A stretch of 64,000 nucleotides of DNA from Candidatus Saccharimonadota bacterium (GTDB lineage: Bacteria; Patescibacteriota; Saccharimonadia; Saccharimonadales; UBA4665): the NCBI GenBank assembly GCA_028286345.1, contig JAQBRT010000001.1:434001-498000 (forward strand), written 5' to 3'. The notes beneath the pieces are model-generated. The model was not told the origin of the DNA. It saw nothing but the letters and a program-made list of their open reading frames with translations, and ran no database searches. Positions 27,566 to 35,398 of the stretch are shown here, piece by piece. The translations under genes and the position numbers were made by a program. The first letter of the stretch is position 1. Each line of letters begins with the position of its first letter.

Positions 27566-28051
27566 ATGGCATCGAATCGTCACCTCGGCCGCATCATCGC
27601 CCTGCAAACGCTCTACGAGCAGGAGTTTCGTCAGGAAGCAGGCGATGTTGATTTTGATGTTGTAGCAGTACTCGACCGCAACATTGCCCGCTACAAGGAC
27701 ATGGTCGATGACATTGAGTTCATCAAGAAGCTCGTTGCCGGCGTTAGCAAGCAATCAGCCGAGCTAGACATTAAATTGCAGCCAGTTGCACCCGAGTGGC
27801 CAATCGACCAAATTGCCCGCATGGACCGTTTGGTTCTGCGCATTGGCCTCTACGAACTAGAGAGCGAAGCCGATGTGCCACCAAAAGTCGTCATCAACGA
27901 AGCCGTTGAACTAGCCAAAAGCTTTGGTGGCGATAACTCATCAAAATTTGTAAACGGCGTGCTTGGCACCTTACTCCGCGCCCAAGAGGCGGCCGCAACC
28001 CCAGCAAAAGCTGCCGCAAAAACTACTAAACCAAAGAAGAAAGCAGCCTAA
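27566..28051 (+). CDS. nusB: Transcription antitermination factor NusB
   Basis: A 161-residue all-helical NusB, which binds boxA RNA with ribosomal protein S10 during rRNA transcription. SNRHLGRIIALQTLYEQEF and the C-terminal VVINEAVELAKSFGGDNSSK and FVNGVLGTLLR are characteristic. It carries a short Ala/Lys tail (about residues 143-161) beyond the usual end. The NUDIX gene follows within three bases. Confidence 0.95.
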   Translation: MASNRHLGRIIALQTLYEQEFRQEAGDVDFDVVAVLDRNIARYKDMVDDIEFIKKLVAGVSKQSAELDIKLQPVAPEWPIDQIARMDRLVLRIGLYELESEADVPPKVVINEAVELAKSFGGDNSSKFVNGVLGTLLRAQEAAATPAKAAAKTTKPKKKAA

Positions 28052-28054
28052 GAT

Positions 28055-28558
28055 ATGGCAATGAAACGACCAAAGCCACTTGAAGGCTTTAAGAAATTGG
28101 TTGGCAAGCGTAAGCCTGTCATCGACGAAGTCGTCCGCGAAACTACCTCAGGCGGCGTTGTTTTTCGCCGTAACGAAAAAGGCGGCCTAGAGATCCTCTT
28201 AATCCAAGACGCCAAGAACCGCTGGACGATTCCCAAAGGCCACGTCGAACCCGGCGAAGAACCAAAAGGCACTGCCGAGCGCGAAATCCGCGAAGAAACC
28301 GGCCTCCAGGAAATGCGTGTCCACAGCTGGCTCGGCAAAGTTAACTTCCGCTACCGCCGTGCCCACACCCTGGTGCTTATGACCATGCACATTTATCTGG
28401 TAGAAGGTAAAGGCAACACCGATGAGCTCAAGGGCGAAGACTGGCTCAACGACATCAAATGGCTGGCCGCCACCGACGCCGTAGATAAAATTGCCTACGA
28501 CGACATCGGCAAATTAATCCTTATAGGTATGAAAAAAATTAGGGACGGTAAACTGTAG
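28055..28558 (+). CDS. NUDIX hydrolase (Ap4A-hydrolase-like)
   Basis: A 167-residue NUDIX enzyme with an intact box: GHVEPGEEPKGTAEREIREE followed by TGL. SGGVVFRRNEKGGLEILLIQ and KNRWTIPKGH resemble diadenosine-polyphosphate hydrolases. It lies between nusB and rnc with 2-3 base gaps, so it is part of the same operon. Confidence 0.94.
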   Translation: MAMKRPKPLEGFKKLVGKRKPVIDEVVRETTSGGVVFRRNEKGGLEILLIQDAKNRWTIPKGHVEPGEEPKGTAEREIREETGLQEMRVHSWLGKVNFRYRRAHTLVLMTMHIYLVEGKGNTDELKGEDWLNDIKWLAATDAVDKIAYDDIGKLILIGMKKIRDGKL

Positions 28559-28560
28559 CC

Positions 28561-29262
28561 ATGGACATCTCGGCCTACGCGGCATTTGCAAAAGACAAAC
28601 TGGGCGTAACTTTTAACAACATTGAACTGTTACTAACGGCTTTCACCCACCGCTCCTACTTAAACGAGCACAAAAAGACCGTCACCGAGCACAACGAACG
28701 CCTTGAGTTCCTTGGTGACGCCGTCCTGGAGTTAGTTGTCACCGAATATCTGTATGGCAACTACCCAGATCCAGAAGGCATACTGACCAACTGGCGCAGC
28801 AGCCTAGTACGCACCGAAAGCATCAGTGCCGCCGCCTCTAAATATGACTTTGAACCCTTGCTGCGCCTCAGCCGCGGCGAAAAACGCGGCACCGACCGCG
28901 CCCGTGCCCAGATCCTGGCCAATGCTTTCGAAGCAGTTGTTGGCGCCATTTACATCGACCAAGGCTATGAAGCGGCCAAAACCTTTATCACCAGCAGCAT
29001 CCTCTCAACCTTTGACGGGATTTTAGAGAGCGGTTCATGGATGGACCCTAAGTCCCACCTCCAAGAACTTGCCCAGAGCCAGGACGGTTTTACGCCAGTT
29101 TACAAAGTAATCACCGAAGATGGCCCAGACCATGACAAGATCTTTACCGTCGGCGTCTACGTCAACGGTAAACTCCGCGGCAAAGGCACCGGCCCTAGCA
29201 AACAAGCCGGCCAGCAACAGGCCGCCCAAGCCGCCCTCGAGTACTACCACAATAGTAACTAA
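28561..29262 (+). CDS. rnc: Ribonuclease III
   Basis: Double-strand-specific endoribonuclease that matures rRNA precursors. 233 residues: catalytic domain with signature ERLEFLGDAVLEL (about 47-59) and the second acidic site in ANAFEAVVGAIYID; C-terminal dsRNA-binding domain with GKLRGKGTGPSKQAGQQQAA. Fourth gene of the rpmF-nusB-NUDIX-rnc operon. Confidence 0.97.
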   Translation: MDISAYAAFAKDKLGVTFNNIELLLTAFTHRSYLNEHKKTVTEHNERLEFLGDAVLELVVTEYLYGNYPDPEGILTNWRSSLVRTESISAAASKYDFEPLLRLSRGEKRGTDRARAQILANAFEAVVGAIYIDQGYEAAKTFITSSILSTFDGILESGSWMDPKSHLQELAQSQDGFTPVYKVITEDGPDHDKIFTVGVYVNGKLRGKGTGPSKQAGQQQAAQAALEYYHNSN

Positions 29263-29349
29263 TACAACACAAAGAAGTGATTGTTATTGACCAAAAGGGG
29301 GTGAGTTAGGATACTTAGGACATATTCTTAAAACAAATAGGAACCACTA

Positions 29350-30270
29350 ATGTTCAAAAAACTTGACCCTCGTGGCTTTGCCCACCACTTTGCAATCGCC
29401 CTACTCGTCGTAGGTATCATCACTGCCTTTACATTCCAAATGGTCGCTGGCCATGCCGACACAGCAAGCGCGTCGGGCGCCACAGCGCATATTAGCTGTG
29501 CTACAAATACGACTAACATCACCATCGTTTATAATTTCACCAACTCTCCCAATGGAGCGACAATTACGCGTGCCGGCCAACCCTGGCATAAATTTGCCGG
29601 ACCTTCAGGCAAGGCCACTATCCCTGGTGGTTCATATAAGTCAGGTACAGCTGTCAAATACGTTATTCAAGCCAGCAGCAAAATACAGAGTATTGTTTGT
29701 ACGACCAAGGGCAGCAGCACATCTGTTAGCGCCAAGGTCTATCCCAAGCCAGCTCGCGTCGTCATGAAAAATAACGCCGTTTGGAATACCGATGACTTCT
29801 TTGTGGGCGATATTGGTTCCCCAATGTTTACGCAAACTCAGTACGGCGCACTGAATAAAAAGCAGCAAAATGTTGTAGGTAGTGGCACTTTCCAGATTGT
29901 CGCGCCAGGCAATGCCGACCTCGCTGGCGGCCGCATCTACAATGCGAACGGCACCTACACTATGATTGACCTCAATAAGCAAGTTCCAGCCAACGATCCG
30001 GTTAAAATAGCCTGCGTTTGGGCTCAGGGCCAAGGTATAACGAGTGATAACCTTACCCAGGTGCAATGTAATGCCAAGCATGCCAGCCAAGTCAACTTTA
30101 AATTTGTTGATGCCGAACAGTGTGTCGCAGTATTTGGCAAAGGTTTTGTCTACAGCGGTACGGCTAAATTATGTGTTTCCCTTCAACTTCCTGCTTGTCC
30201 TGCTGGCTCAAAGGTAGTCGTTCGCAAAGTCCCTACTTTAACTAACCGCTACTACGCTTGCGTTAAATAG
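29350..30270 (+). CDS. Secreted or membrane-anchored protein of unknown function
   Basis: A 306-residue exported protein. The N-terminus has basic residues, then a hydrophobic helix (about 14-33, FAIALLVVGIITAFTFQMV), and AGHA before D, a possible cleavage site. The mature part is Thr/Ser-rich and beta-like (ISCATNTTNITIVYN) with eight or so cysteines, several near the C-terminus (CPAGSKVVVRK, YYACVK), suggesting disulphides. No family recognised. It stands alone before rpsP. Confidence 0.85.
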   Translation: MFKKLDPRGFAHHFAIALLVVGIITAFTFQMVAGHADTASASGATAHISCATNTTNITIVYNFTNSPNGATITRAGQPWHKFAGPSGKATIPGGSYKSGTAVKYVIQASSKIQSIVCTTKGSSTSVSAKVYPKPARVVMKNNAVWNTDDFFVGDIGSPMFTQTQYGALNKKQQNVVGSGTFQIVAPGNADLAGGRIYNANGTYTMIDLNKQVPANDPVKIACVWAQGQGITSDNLTQVQCNAKHASQVNFKFVDAEQCVAVFGKGFVYSGTAKLCVSLQLPACPAGSKVVVRKVPTLTNRYYACVK

Positions 30271-30287
30271 GCTCTCCTCGGCCATAG

Positions 30288-30316
30288 TTGACAACAGGGG
30301 TGTTTATCTGTAAAAT
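30288..30316 (+). promoter_or_regulatory. Promoter of rpsP
   Basis: TTGACA (30288-30293), 17-base spacer, TAAAAT (30311-30316); the best match to consensus in the window. The leader to rpsP is about 55 bases. Confidence 0.75.
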
Positions 30317-30378
30317 ACTACAGATTGTCTTTAGAAAACTATTAATCGCTTAAAGACGAAGAAAGAAGAGATTTAATA

Positions 30379-30798
30379 ATGTTAGTTATTCGCATGCAGC
30401 GTACCGGCCGTAAAGGCCACGCCATGTTCCGCGTAGTAGTCCAAGACTCACGCCGGACCCCAAGCAGCGGCAAAGTCGTCGCCGCCCTGGGAAGTTACGA
30501 CCCACACACCAAAGCTACGACCCTCGACAAGGAAAAAGCTGCTTTATTCATGGGCAATGGCGCCCAGCCATCAGCCCGCGTTATTCGCTTGCTCCAGTCT
30601 GAAGGCGTCAAACTCCCCGAGTGGGTCAAGGCTGCTCCAGCCAAGGAAAGCGCAACTCGCAATCCAGAAAAGCGCCGCAGCACCACGCCAGCCGCTCCAG
30701 TTGAAGAAGTACCTGTTGAAGAAGCAGTTGTTGAAGAAGTCGCTGTCGAAGCAACCGAAACTGCAGAAGCTCCAGAAACCACAGAAACCGAAGCCTAA
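30379..30798 (+). CDS. rpsP: Ribosomal protein bS16 with acidic C-terminal tail
   Basis: Small-subunit ribosomal protein. MLVIRMQRTGRKGHAMFRVV and GSYDPHTKATTLDKEKAA are typical bS16. After residue 95 it continues into a 40-residue Glu/Val/Thr/Pro tail (PVEEVPVEEAVVEE) not found in standard bS16 of about 80-90 residues. It precedes khpA, as in many bacteria (rpsP, khpA, rimM, trmD order); rimM is not seen here. Confidence 0.97.
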   Translation: MLVIRMQRTGRKGHAMFRVVVQDSRRTPSSGKVVAALGSYDPHTKATTLDKEKAALFMGNGAQPSARVIRLLQSEGVKLPEWVKAAPAKESATRNPEKRRSTTPAAPVEEVPVEEAVVEEVAVEATETAEAPETTETEA

Positions 30799-30875
30799 GC
30801 GTCGGATATCTTACATCCTGCCAAGCCGTTTTTGCTATAATTGAGAGATTCACGTAAGTACTAGGAGACTGCCAC

Positions 30876-31322
30876 ATGAGTAACATTGACCAGCAATTCA
30901 TCGAATACGTCGTTAAGTCCCTCGTTGGTAAACCAGAAGCAGTTATTGTAGAGCGCCGCATTGATGAAAAAGGCGTACTACTAGAACTGACTGTTGACCC
31001 AGAAGACCTGGGCCGCGTCATTGGCAAACGGGGCGCAACCGCACAAAGCCTACGTACTTTGCTGCGAGCCCTTGGTACCAAGAACGACGCCCGCTACAAC
31101 CTCAAGATTATCGATAATGGCGTTGGCGGCTACAGCAACTCTGATGATTCAGATGCGCCAGCTAAGCCAGCTCCAGCTCAAAAGGCCCAGCCAGACGATA
31201 CCCCAACCGACGATGTTGTTACTGAAGATGCCGCACCGGCACCCGAAGAAGTCGACGAAACTTCAGACCGCCTCAAGGCTGCCCGCGCCGAGCTGGCTGA
31301 CCTTGACGACCTCGACGTCTAA
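30876..31322 (+). CDS. khpA: KH-domain RNA-binding protein KhpA, extended
   Basis: An RNA chaperone-like KH protein of 148 residues, about twice the usual 75-80. The N-terminal 80 residues hold the KH fold with VIGKRGATAQSLRTLLRAL (GxxG loop GKRG). Residues 88-148 are a Pro/Ala/Asp/Glu tail ending LADLDDLDV. An extended -10 TGCTATAAT (30833-30841) and AGGAG precede it. Its last codons contain a TTGACG used by the downstream RNA promoter. Confidence 0.93.
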   Translation: MSNIDQQFIEYVVKSLVGKPEAVIVERRIDEKGVLLELTVDPEDLGRVIGKRGATAQSLRTLLRALGTKNDARYNLKIIDNGVGGYSNSDDSDAPAKPAPAQKAQPDDTPTDDVVTEDAAPAPEEVDETSDRLKAARAELADLDDLDV

Positions 31323-31332
31323 CGCGTATACT
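31303..31332 (+). promoter_or_regulatory. Promoter of candidate RNA downstream of khpA
   Basis: TTGACG (31303-31308), 18-base spacer, TATACT (31327-31332). Confidence 0.6.
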
Positions 31333-31338
31333 TACCAC

Positions 31339-31453
31339 TAGTCTTTAAGACGTATGTTTTAAAAGCCAAAACAAAAAGTTCTGCGAGCCATCGCATGCAA
31401 ATACGATGGGAGCTTTATGTGACAAAACGAACCTCTTCGGAGGTTCGTTTTGG
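31339..31453 (+). ncRNA. Candidate small RNA with strong terminator
   Basis: No convincing reading frame. After the promoter comes an A-rich stretch (AAAAGCCAAAACAAAAAG), a hairpin CCATCG/CGATGG (31388-31393 with 31404-31409), then a perfect 12-bp terminator stem, AAAACGAACCTC and GAGGTTCGTTTT around TTCG (31424-31451). The architecture (promoter in the tail of a coding gene, A-rich single strand, terminator) resembles the candidate at 2678. The hairpin could simply be a shared terminator for khpA and the convergent gene. Confidence 0.45.
31424..31453. terminator. Bidirectional intrinsic terminator
   Basis: AAAACGAACCTC-TTCG-GAGGTTCGTTTT; A and T runs on both sides allow termination in both directions. 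Confidence 0.85.
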
Positions 31454-31461
31454 TATATGGC

Positions 31462-31950
31462 TTAGGCTACGTCTAGGTCCTGTGGGCGGTGAAACACGTC
31501 GGCATCGTACCTATCCGGACGCCAGACAAAAAAGATATCCGGTGGTATACGGGCTGGCACCAAGCTGTTTGGTGCTTGTGAGGCGGGTGCGACTAGCACG
31601 TGCGGCAAAGCTAGGCGTGCAGCCTGGCGCGCGAACTGCAAGTAAGTGCCGTCTATAACGTGCATGGTCAGGTCTTCGCCGGTCGCTTTGACGTAATGAT
31701 GGTAGACGGGCTCAAGGCCATGTTTCCTTTGGGCAATATCTGTTGGGTCGCAGACGATGTGCTCAAATGATAAACCAGTACCGCCCATCTCTTGCTCCAG
31801 GGCAGACAGTGCTTTTTGCGCCCATAGCCGGCAGATTGGCTGAGCCCAGATTGGAGCGTTGGCCGAAACCATAAATGGCAACTCGGCTTCTATTTCGGTA
31901 TAGAGCGGCTCAAGTATTTCGCGTATTTGCCCGGTAGGTAGCTCCGACAT
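31462..31950 (-). CDS. Unknown soluble protein divergent from trmD
   Basis: A 162-residue protein with no recognised domain. It has a helical N-terminal half (EILEPLYTEIEAELPFM, WAQKALSALEQEMGG) and a beta-rich C-terminal half. TATCAT on the minus strand ends six bases before the ATG. Only 23 bases separate it from the trmD start on the other strand, so the two promoters overlap. Confidence 0.8.
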   Translation of the reverse strand: MSELPTGQIREILEPLYTEIEAELPFMVSANAPIWAQPICRLWAQKALSALEQEMGGTGLSFEHIVCDPTDIAQRKHGLEPVYHHYVKATGEDLTMHVIDGTYLQFARQAARLALPHVLVAPASQAPNSLVPARIPPDIFFVWRPDRYDADVFHRPQDLDVA

Positions 31951-31973
31951 AAAGTTATGATATAATCAAACAG

Positions 31974-32636
31974 ATGAAAATTCAAATTATTACCCTCTTT
32001 CCCGAAATGTTCACTGGCGTCCTAAACGCCAGTATGCTTTGGAAAGCCCAAGAACAGGGCGCCGTGCAATTTGAATTTATCGACCTACGCGACTTTGGTA
32101 TTGGCCCGCGCAAGCAGGTCGATGACACGCCCTACGGCGGCGGCGACGGCATGCTACTCAAGCCCGAGCCGCTAGTGGCTGCTATTGAACAGGCTAAAAA
32201 GAACGACCCAACCGCCAAAGTCTTGCTGCCTACGCCCCGCGGCAAGCAGTATAAGCAATCCGATGCCAAACGCTTTGCAGCGGCTGCGCCAGGCCAGGGC
32301 TTAATTATAATTTGCCCCCGCTACGAGGGTTATGACGAACGCGTCCTTAAATGGGTCGACGAAAGCTTTTACATTGGTAATTACGTCCTGACAGGTGGCG
32401 AGCTGCCAGCCATGATCTTTATCGACTCAGTGGTGCGCTTGCTGCCAGGAGTGCTAGGTGGCGAAAGTAGTGCCGAGATCGAATCTTTCCAGCAAGACGA
32501 CCACAACATTGAGTTTCCGCAGTATACCCGCCCAGAAGACTTTCGTGGTGACAAGGTGCCGGATGTGCTGCTCAGCGGCCATCACGCCGAGATTGAGGGC
32601 TGGCGAAAATCTCACAGCCTACCGCCAGCAGAATAA
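31974..32636 (+). CDS. trmD: tRNA (guanine-N1-)-methyltransferase TrmD
   Basis: Methylates G37 of tRNAs reading CNN codons, using SAM. 220 residues with the SPOUT knot: IITLFPEMFTGVL, DDTPYGGGDGMLLKPEPL, IICPRYEGYDERV, YVLTGGELPAMIFIDSVVRL, and the C-terminal PQYTRPEDFRG. TATAAT (31961-31966) ends seven bases before the ATG, so it is probably leaderless. Confidence 0.97.
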   Translation: MKIQIITLFPEMFTGVLNASMLWKAQEQGAVQFEFIDLRDFGIGPRKQVDDTPYGGGDGMLLKPEPLVAAIEQAKKNDPTAKVLLPTPRGKQYKQSDAKRFAAAAPGQGLIIICPRYEGYDERVLKWVDESFYIGNYVLTGGELPAMIFIDSVVRLLPGVLGGESSAEIESFQQDDHNIEFPQYTRPEDFRGDKVPDVLLSGHHAEIEGWRKSHSLPPAE

Positions 32637-32671
32637 GCTATACTATATAGGACATAAAATGAGGGTTTTCT

Positions 32672-33058
32672 ATGAAGTTATTTCCGTCTATCAAGCCAGT
32701 CTACGCCCATTGTGATCTTCCATGTGGAGTCTATGATCCGGCCCAAGCCAAAATTGAGGCCCAGAGCGTCAAAGCCATTATTGAAAAATATGAGGGCCTT
32801 GATGAGCACAATAAGATCAGGGCTATAATTATCAAAGAAGAGCGTGCCGAACTGGTCAAGCATCACTTGATGGTGCTTTGGGCCGACTACTTTAAGCCAG
32901 AACACTTAGAGAAATATCCTGACCTGCATGACATGTTCTGGAAGGCAATCAAACAAGCCGGTGAGTGCAAGCACCACTTAGAGGTAGCCGAAGCCGACAA
33001 ACTGCTTGAACAGATTGATGCCATCGCCGAAATCTTTTGGGCGACTAAGAAAGCCTGA
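32672..33058 (+). CDS. sodN: Nickel superoxide dismutase precursor
   Basis: Disproportionates superoxide with a nickel centre. 128 residues: a 12-residue propeptide (MKLFPSIKPVYA) and then the nickel hook HCDLPCGVYDP, in which His1, Cys2 and Cys6 of the mature chain bind nickel. The rest is the four-helix bundle (KAIIEKYEG, ELVKHHLMVLWADYF). A GAGGG site precedes the ATG; TATACT is at 32639-32644. The maturation peptidase gene follows 29 bases later. Confidence 0.95.
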   Translation: MKLFPSIKPVYAHCDLPCGVYDPAQAKIEAQSVKAIIEKYEGLDEHNKIRAIIIKEERAELVKHHLMVLWADYFKPEHLEKYPDLHDMFWKAIKQAGECKHHLEVAEADKLLEQIDAIAEIFWATKKA

Positions 33059-33087
33059 GAAAGTCCTAAGCAAGAGGAGGAATCTAA

Positions 33088-33378
33088 ATGCAACGTCCCC
33101 TATTACTCCGACGCGTCATCGGCAAAAGCATGGCGCCCAAGCTCCGTCCCGGGCAGCTTATTTTAGCTACGACTATTATTCGCAAACTAAAGCCGGGGCA
33201 GGTCATTATCTTAGAAAAGAATGACAAACAGCTCATTAAACGTATTGAGCGTATCGAACAAGATAAGCTATTTGTAATTGGCGACAACCCAGATGCCAGC
33301 ACCGACAGCCGTCATTTTGGTTGGCTAGAAAAGCGCTACGTTGTGGCCCGCGTCAAGTGGCCAAAGCTGGCTAAATAG
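33088..33378 (+). CDS. sodX: Ni-SOD maturation peptidase (SodX, S26 family)
   Basis: A 96-residue minimal signal-peptidase-like enzyme expected to remove the SodN propeptide and expose the N-terminal His. GKSMAPKLRPGQLIL carries the catalytic Ser; KQLIKRIERI carries the Lys; GDNPDASTDSRHFGWL is the S26 box. There is no membrane helix, which fits SodX and not LepB. AGAGGAGG lies just upstream. It ends one base before the convergent MFS gene. Confidence 0.93.
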   Translation: MQRPLLLRRVIGKSMAPKLRPGQLILATTIIRKLKPGQVIILEKNDKQLIKRIERIEQDKLFVIGDNPDASTDSRHFGWLEKRYVVARVKWPKLAK

Positions 33379-33379
33379 C

Positions 33380-34906
33380 CTAGAGGCCGTGGTCTGGTGG
33401 AGCTTCGCCAGGTGCTGAACCGCGGAGTGGCGCTTCTTTGAGTGCCAATGCGATTACAAAAGCTACGACGGCAAACGGAATGCCGACCAAGAAGACATCG
33501 TGGAAAGAGCTAGCAAAAGCATTGAGCACTGCATGGCGAACCGTGGCCGGTAGCTGGGCAATACCAGTAGCACTCTGCTTGAGGCTTTGGGCAGCCTGCT
33601 CCCCTGCGGCACCGTGGACATTTTGCATGATATGATGCGCTAAACGGTTGCTAAGGATGGCACCAAATATTGCAGCACCAAGTGAGCTACCAATGGTACG
33701 GAAAAATACTACTGAAGATGTGGCTGTACCGAGGTCTTTGCGGTCCACGGCATTCTGGACAGCCAGTGTTAGTACTGGCATGACTTGGCCAATGCCCAGT
33801 CCCAGTATGTACATCCAAATGCCAAGTTCAACCCGGCTGGTTGTAGCGGTAATGTGGCTAAACAGCCAAAAGGCTAGAGTTATGAAAACTGTGCCGCTAA
33901 TAGGGAACCACCGGTAGCGGCCAATCTTAGAAATGAGCCGGCCTGAGGTAAGCGAGGCGGTCATTAGCCCTACGATCAGAGGCAATAGCATTAGGCCTGA
34001 TTTGGTGGCCGAATCGCCGCGGACAATCTGCTGGTACTGTGGCAGGAAAATCAGCGCGCCAAACATGACGATGCCGACAACCAGGCTAAGCAAAGTGGTG
34101 ACCCGGAAGATATCATTCTTAAAAAGGCGCAGCGGCAAAATAGGCTCTGCGGCCTTGGTTTCGCGCCAAATAAATAGCAGGGCGGCAACTACTGCGGTAC
34201 TAAATAGGCCAATAATCTGGGCTGAACCCCAGGGGTAATCAACGCCACCCCAGACTGTGCCAAGCAGCAGGCTGACCACGCTAACGGCTAGCAGGCCCGC
34301 ACCGGCAAAGTCAATTTTGTGCGGGGTCTTCCGGACTGGTAAGTGCAAACGCGTGCCAATGGCAGCCAAAGCCAGGGCACCAAGTGGCAGGTTAATATAG
34401 AACACCCAGCGCCACGACAAATGGTCGGTAAACAGGCCACCAAGAAGTGGGCCAACGACACTGGAGGTAGCAAACACTGCACCAAAATAGCCTTGGTATT
34501 TACCGCGCTGCCGTGGCGGCACGATATCGCCGATGATGGCAAAGACTAGCGTCATCAACCCACCGGCGCCAATACCCTGGATGCCACGGAAAATAATCAG
34601 CTGGTTAATCGTCTGGCTCAGGCCACAGAGTGCCGAACCAACCAAGAAAATAATAATCGCACTCTGGAAAATCTTTTTACGGCCAAACATGTCGCTGATC
34701 TTGCCGTAAAGTGGCGTAGCGACAGCGCTAGCCAGCAGGTATGAGGTGGCAACCCACGAGTATTTACTGAGGCCATTAAGGTCACTGGCAATCCGCGGCA
34801 GGGCTGTACTAACAATTGTTTGGTCCAGGGCAGCTAGCAGCATGGCTAGCATCAGGGCGGTCACAACGACCATTATCTCGGCATGAGACCGATGTTCTTC
34901 AGGCAT
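33380..34906 (-). CDS. MFS multidrug exporter, DHA2 family
   Basis: A 508-residue proton-driven exporter with 14 predicted helices. N-terminal LLAALDQTIVSTALPRIASD and YGKISDMFGRKKIF, and GIGAGGLMTLVFAIIGDIVP (motif C region) mark the EmrB/QacA (DHA2) group. It likely exports hydrophobic or cationic compounds; the substrate is unknown. A good AAGGAGGG-type site lies upstream. No regulator is adjacent. Confidence 0.96.
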   Translation of the reverse strand: MPEEHRSHAEIMVVVTALMLAMLLAALDQTIVSTALPRIASDLNGLSKYSWVATSYLLASAVATPLYGKISDMFGRKKIFQSAIIIFLVGSALCGLSQTINQLIIFRGIQGIGAGGLMTLVFAIIGDIVPPRQRGKYQGYFGAVFATSSVVGPLLGGLFTDHLSWRWVFYINLPLGALALAAIGTRLHLPVRKTPHKIDFAGAGLLAVSVVSLLLGTVWGGVDYPWGSAQIIGLFSTAVVAALLFIWRETKAAEPILPLRLFKNDIFRVTTLLSLVVGIVMFGALIFLPQYQQIVRGDSATKSGLMLLPLIVGLMTASLTSGRLISKIGRYRWFPISGTVFITLAFWLFSHITATTSRVELGIWMYILGLGIGQVMPVLTLAVQNAVDRKDLGTATSSVVFFRTIGSSLGAAIFGAILSNRLAHHIMQNVHGAAGEQAAQSLKQSATGIAQLPATVRHAVLNAFASSFHDVFLVGIPFAVVAFVIALALKEAPLRGSAPGEAPPDHGL

Positions 34907-34932
34907 TATCCCTCCTTATGTAGGTGTGGTCT

Positions 34933-35322
34933 TTATAATTTGGTTTGAAGTTTTATTGTGGATTCGGAGCTAGCCTGCTGGCTGCTGCCTTTAACCGACT
35001 TTTGCACATTATCAGCGGCATTATTGCTTGATTGAGTCCCGCTTTTGGGGCTGCTCTGTGCTGTATCACTATTCAGGATGCTGGTGCTGGTTGACTGGGC
35101 CGTTAACTTATCGGCTTTTGGCGGAGTCACAACCTGTACCTTTTTAGCAGAGGTAGCCGCGCCATTGCTTTGCGTAGCACTGGTGGACCGACCAGGAGCC
35201 GGCCGATGGTACGCAGAGTACACACCCGAGAAAAGCAAACTAATGACCAAAGGAATGCCAACCATTAATCCACGGTTGGTGACGAGTGAGGCCCTTGAGT
35301 TAATTGATTTTCTTTGTTGCAT
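34933..35322 (-). CDS. Small membrane-anchored Ser/Thr-rich protein
   Basis: 129 residues from the ATG at 35322 (MQQRKSINSR); the frame is open to a TTG at 35388 but a TATACT promoter on the minus strand lies within that extension. One membrane helix (about residues 20-37, LMVGIPLVISLLFSGVY) is followed by a low-complexity Ser/Thr/Gln/Ala tail, probably extracellular. An AGGAGG lies rather far (16 bases) upstream. No family recognised. Confidence 0.65.
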   Translation of the reverse strand: MQQRKSINSRASLVTNRGLMVGIPLVISLLFSGVYSAYHRPAPGRSTSATQSNGAATSAKKVQVVTPPKADKLTAQSTSTSILNSDTAQSSPKSGTQSSNNAADNVQKSVKGSSQQASSESTIKLQTKL

Positions 35323-35398
35323 ACTGCCGCGAGCGGACCCTCCTGAAACAGAAATGATAGCTTTAAGTATACCATGTTTGTCGTACAATAAGCTGCAT

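Noticed and set aside
31395-31658. Reading frame on the plus strand over the khpA-trmD interval
   Set aside because: It runs antisense through a better gene (31462-31950), crosses the terminator hairpin, and has low-quality, Arg-rich composition.
35045-35398. N-terminal extension of the protein starting at 35399
   Set aside because: It would run antisense through the Ser/Thr-rich membrane protein and place the signal helix in the middle; a promoter-like TACAAT sits just before 35399.
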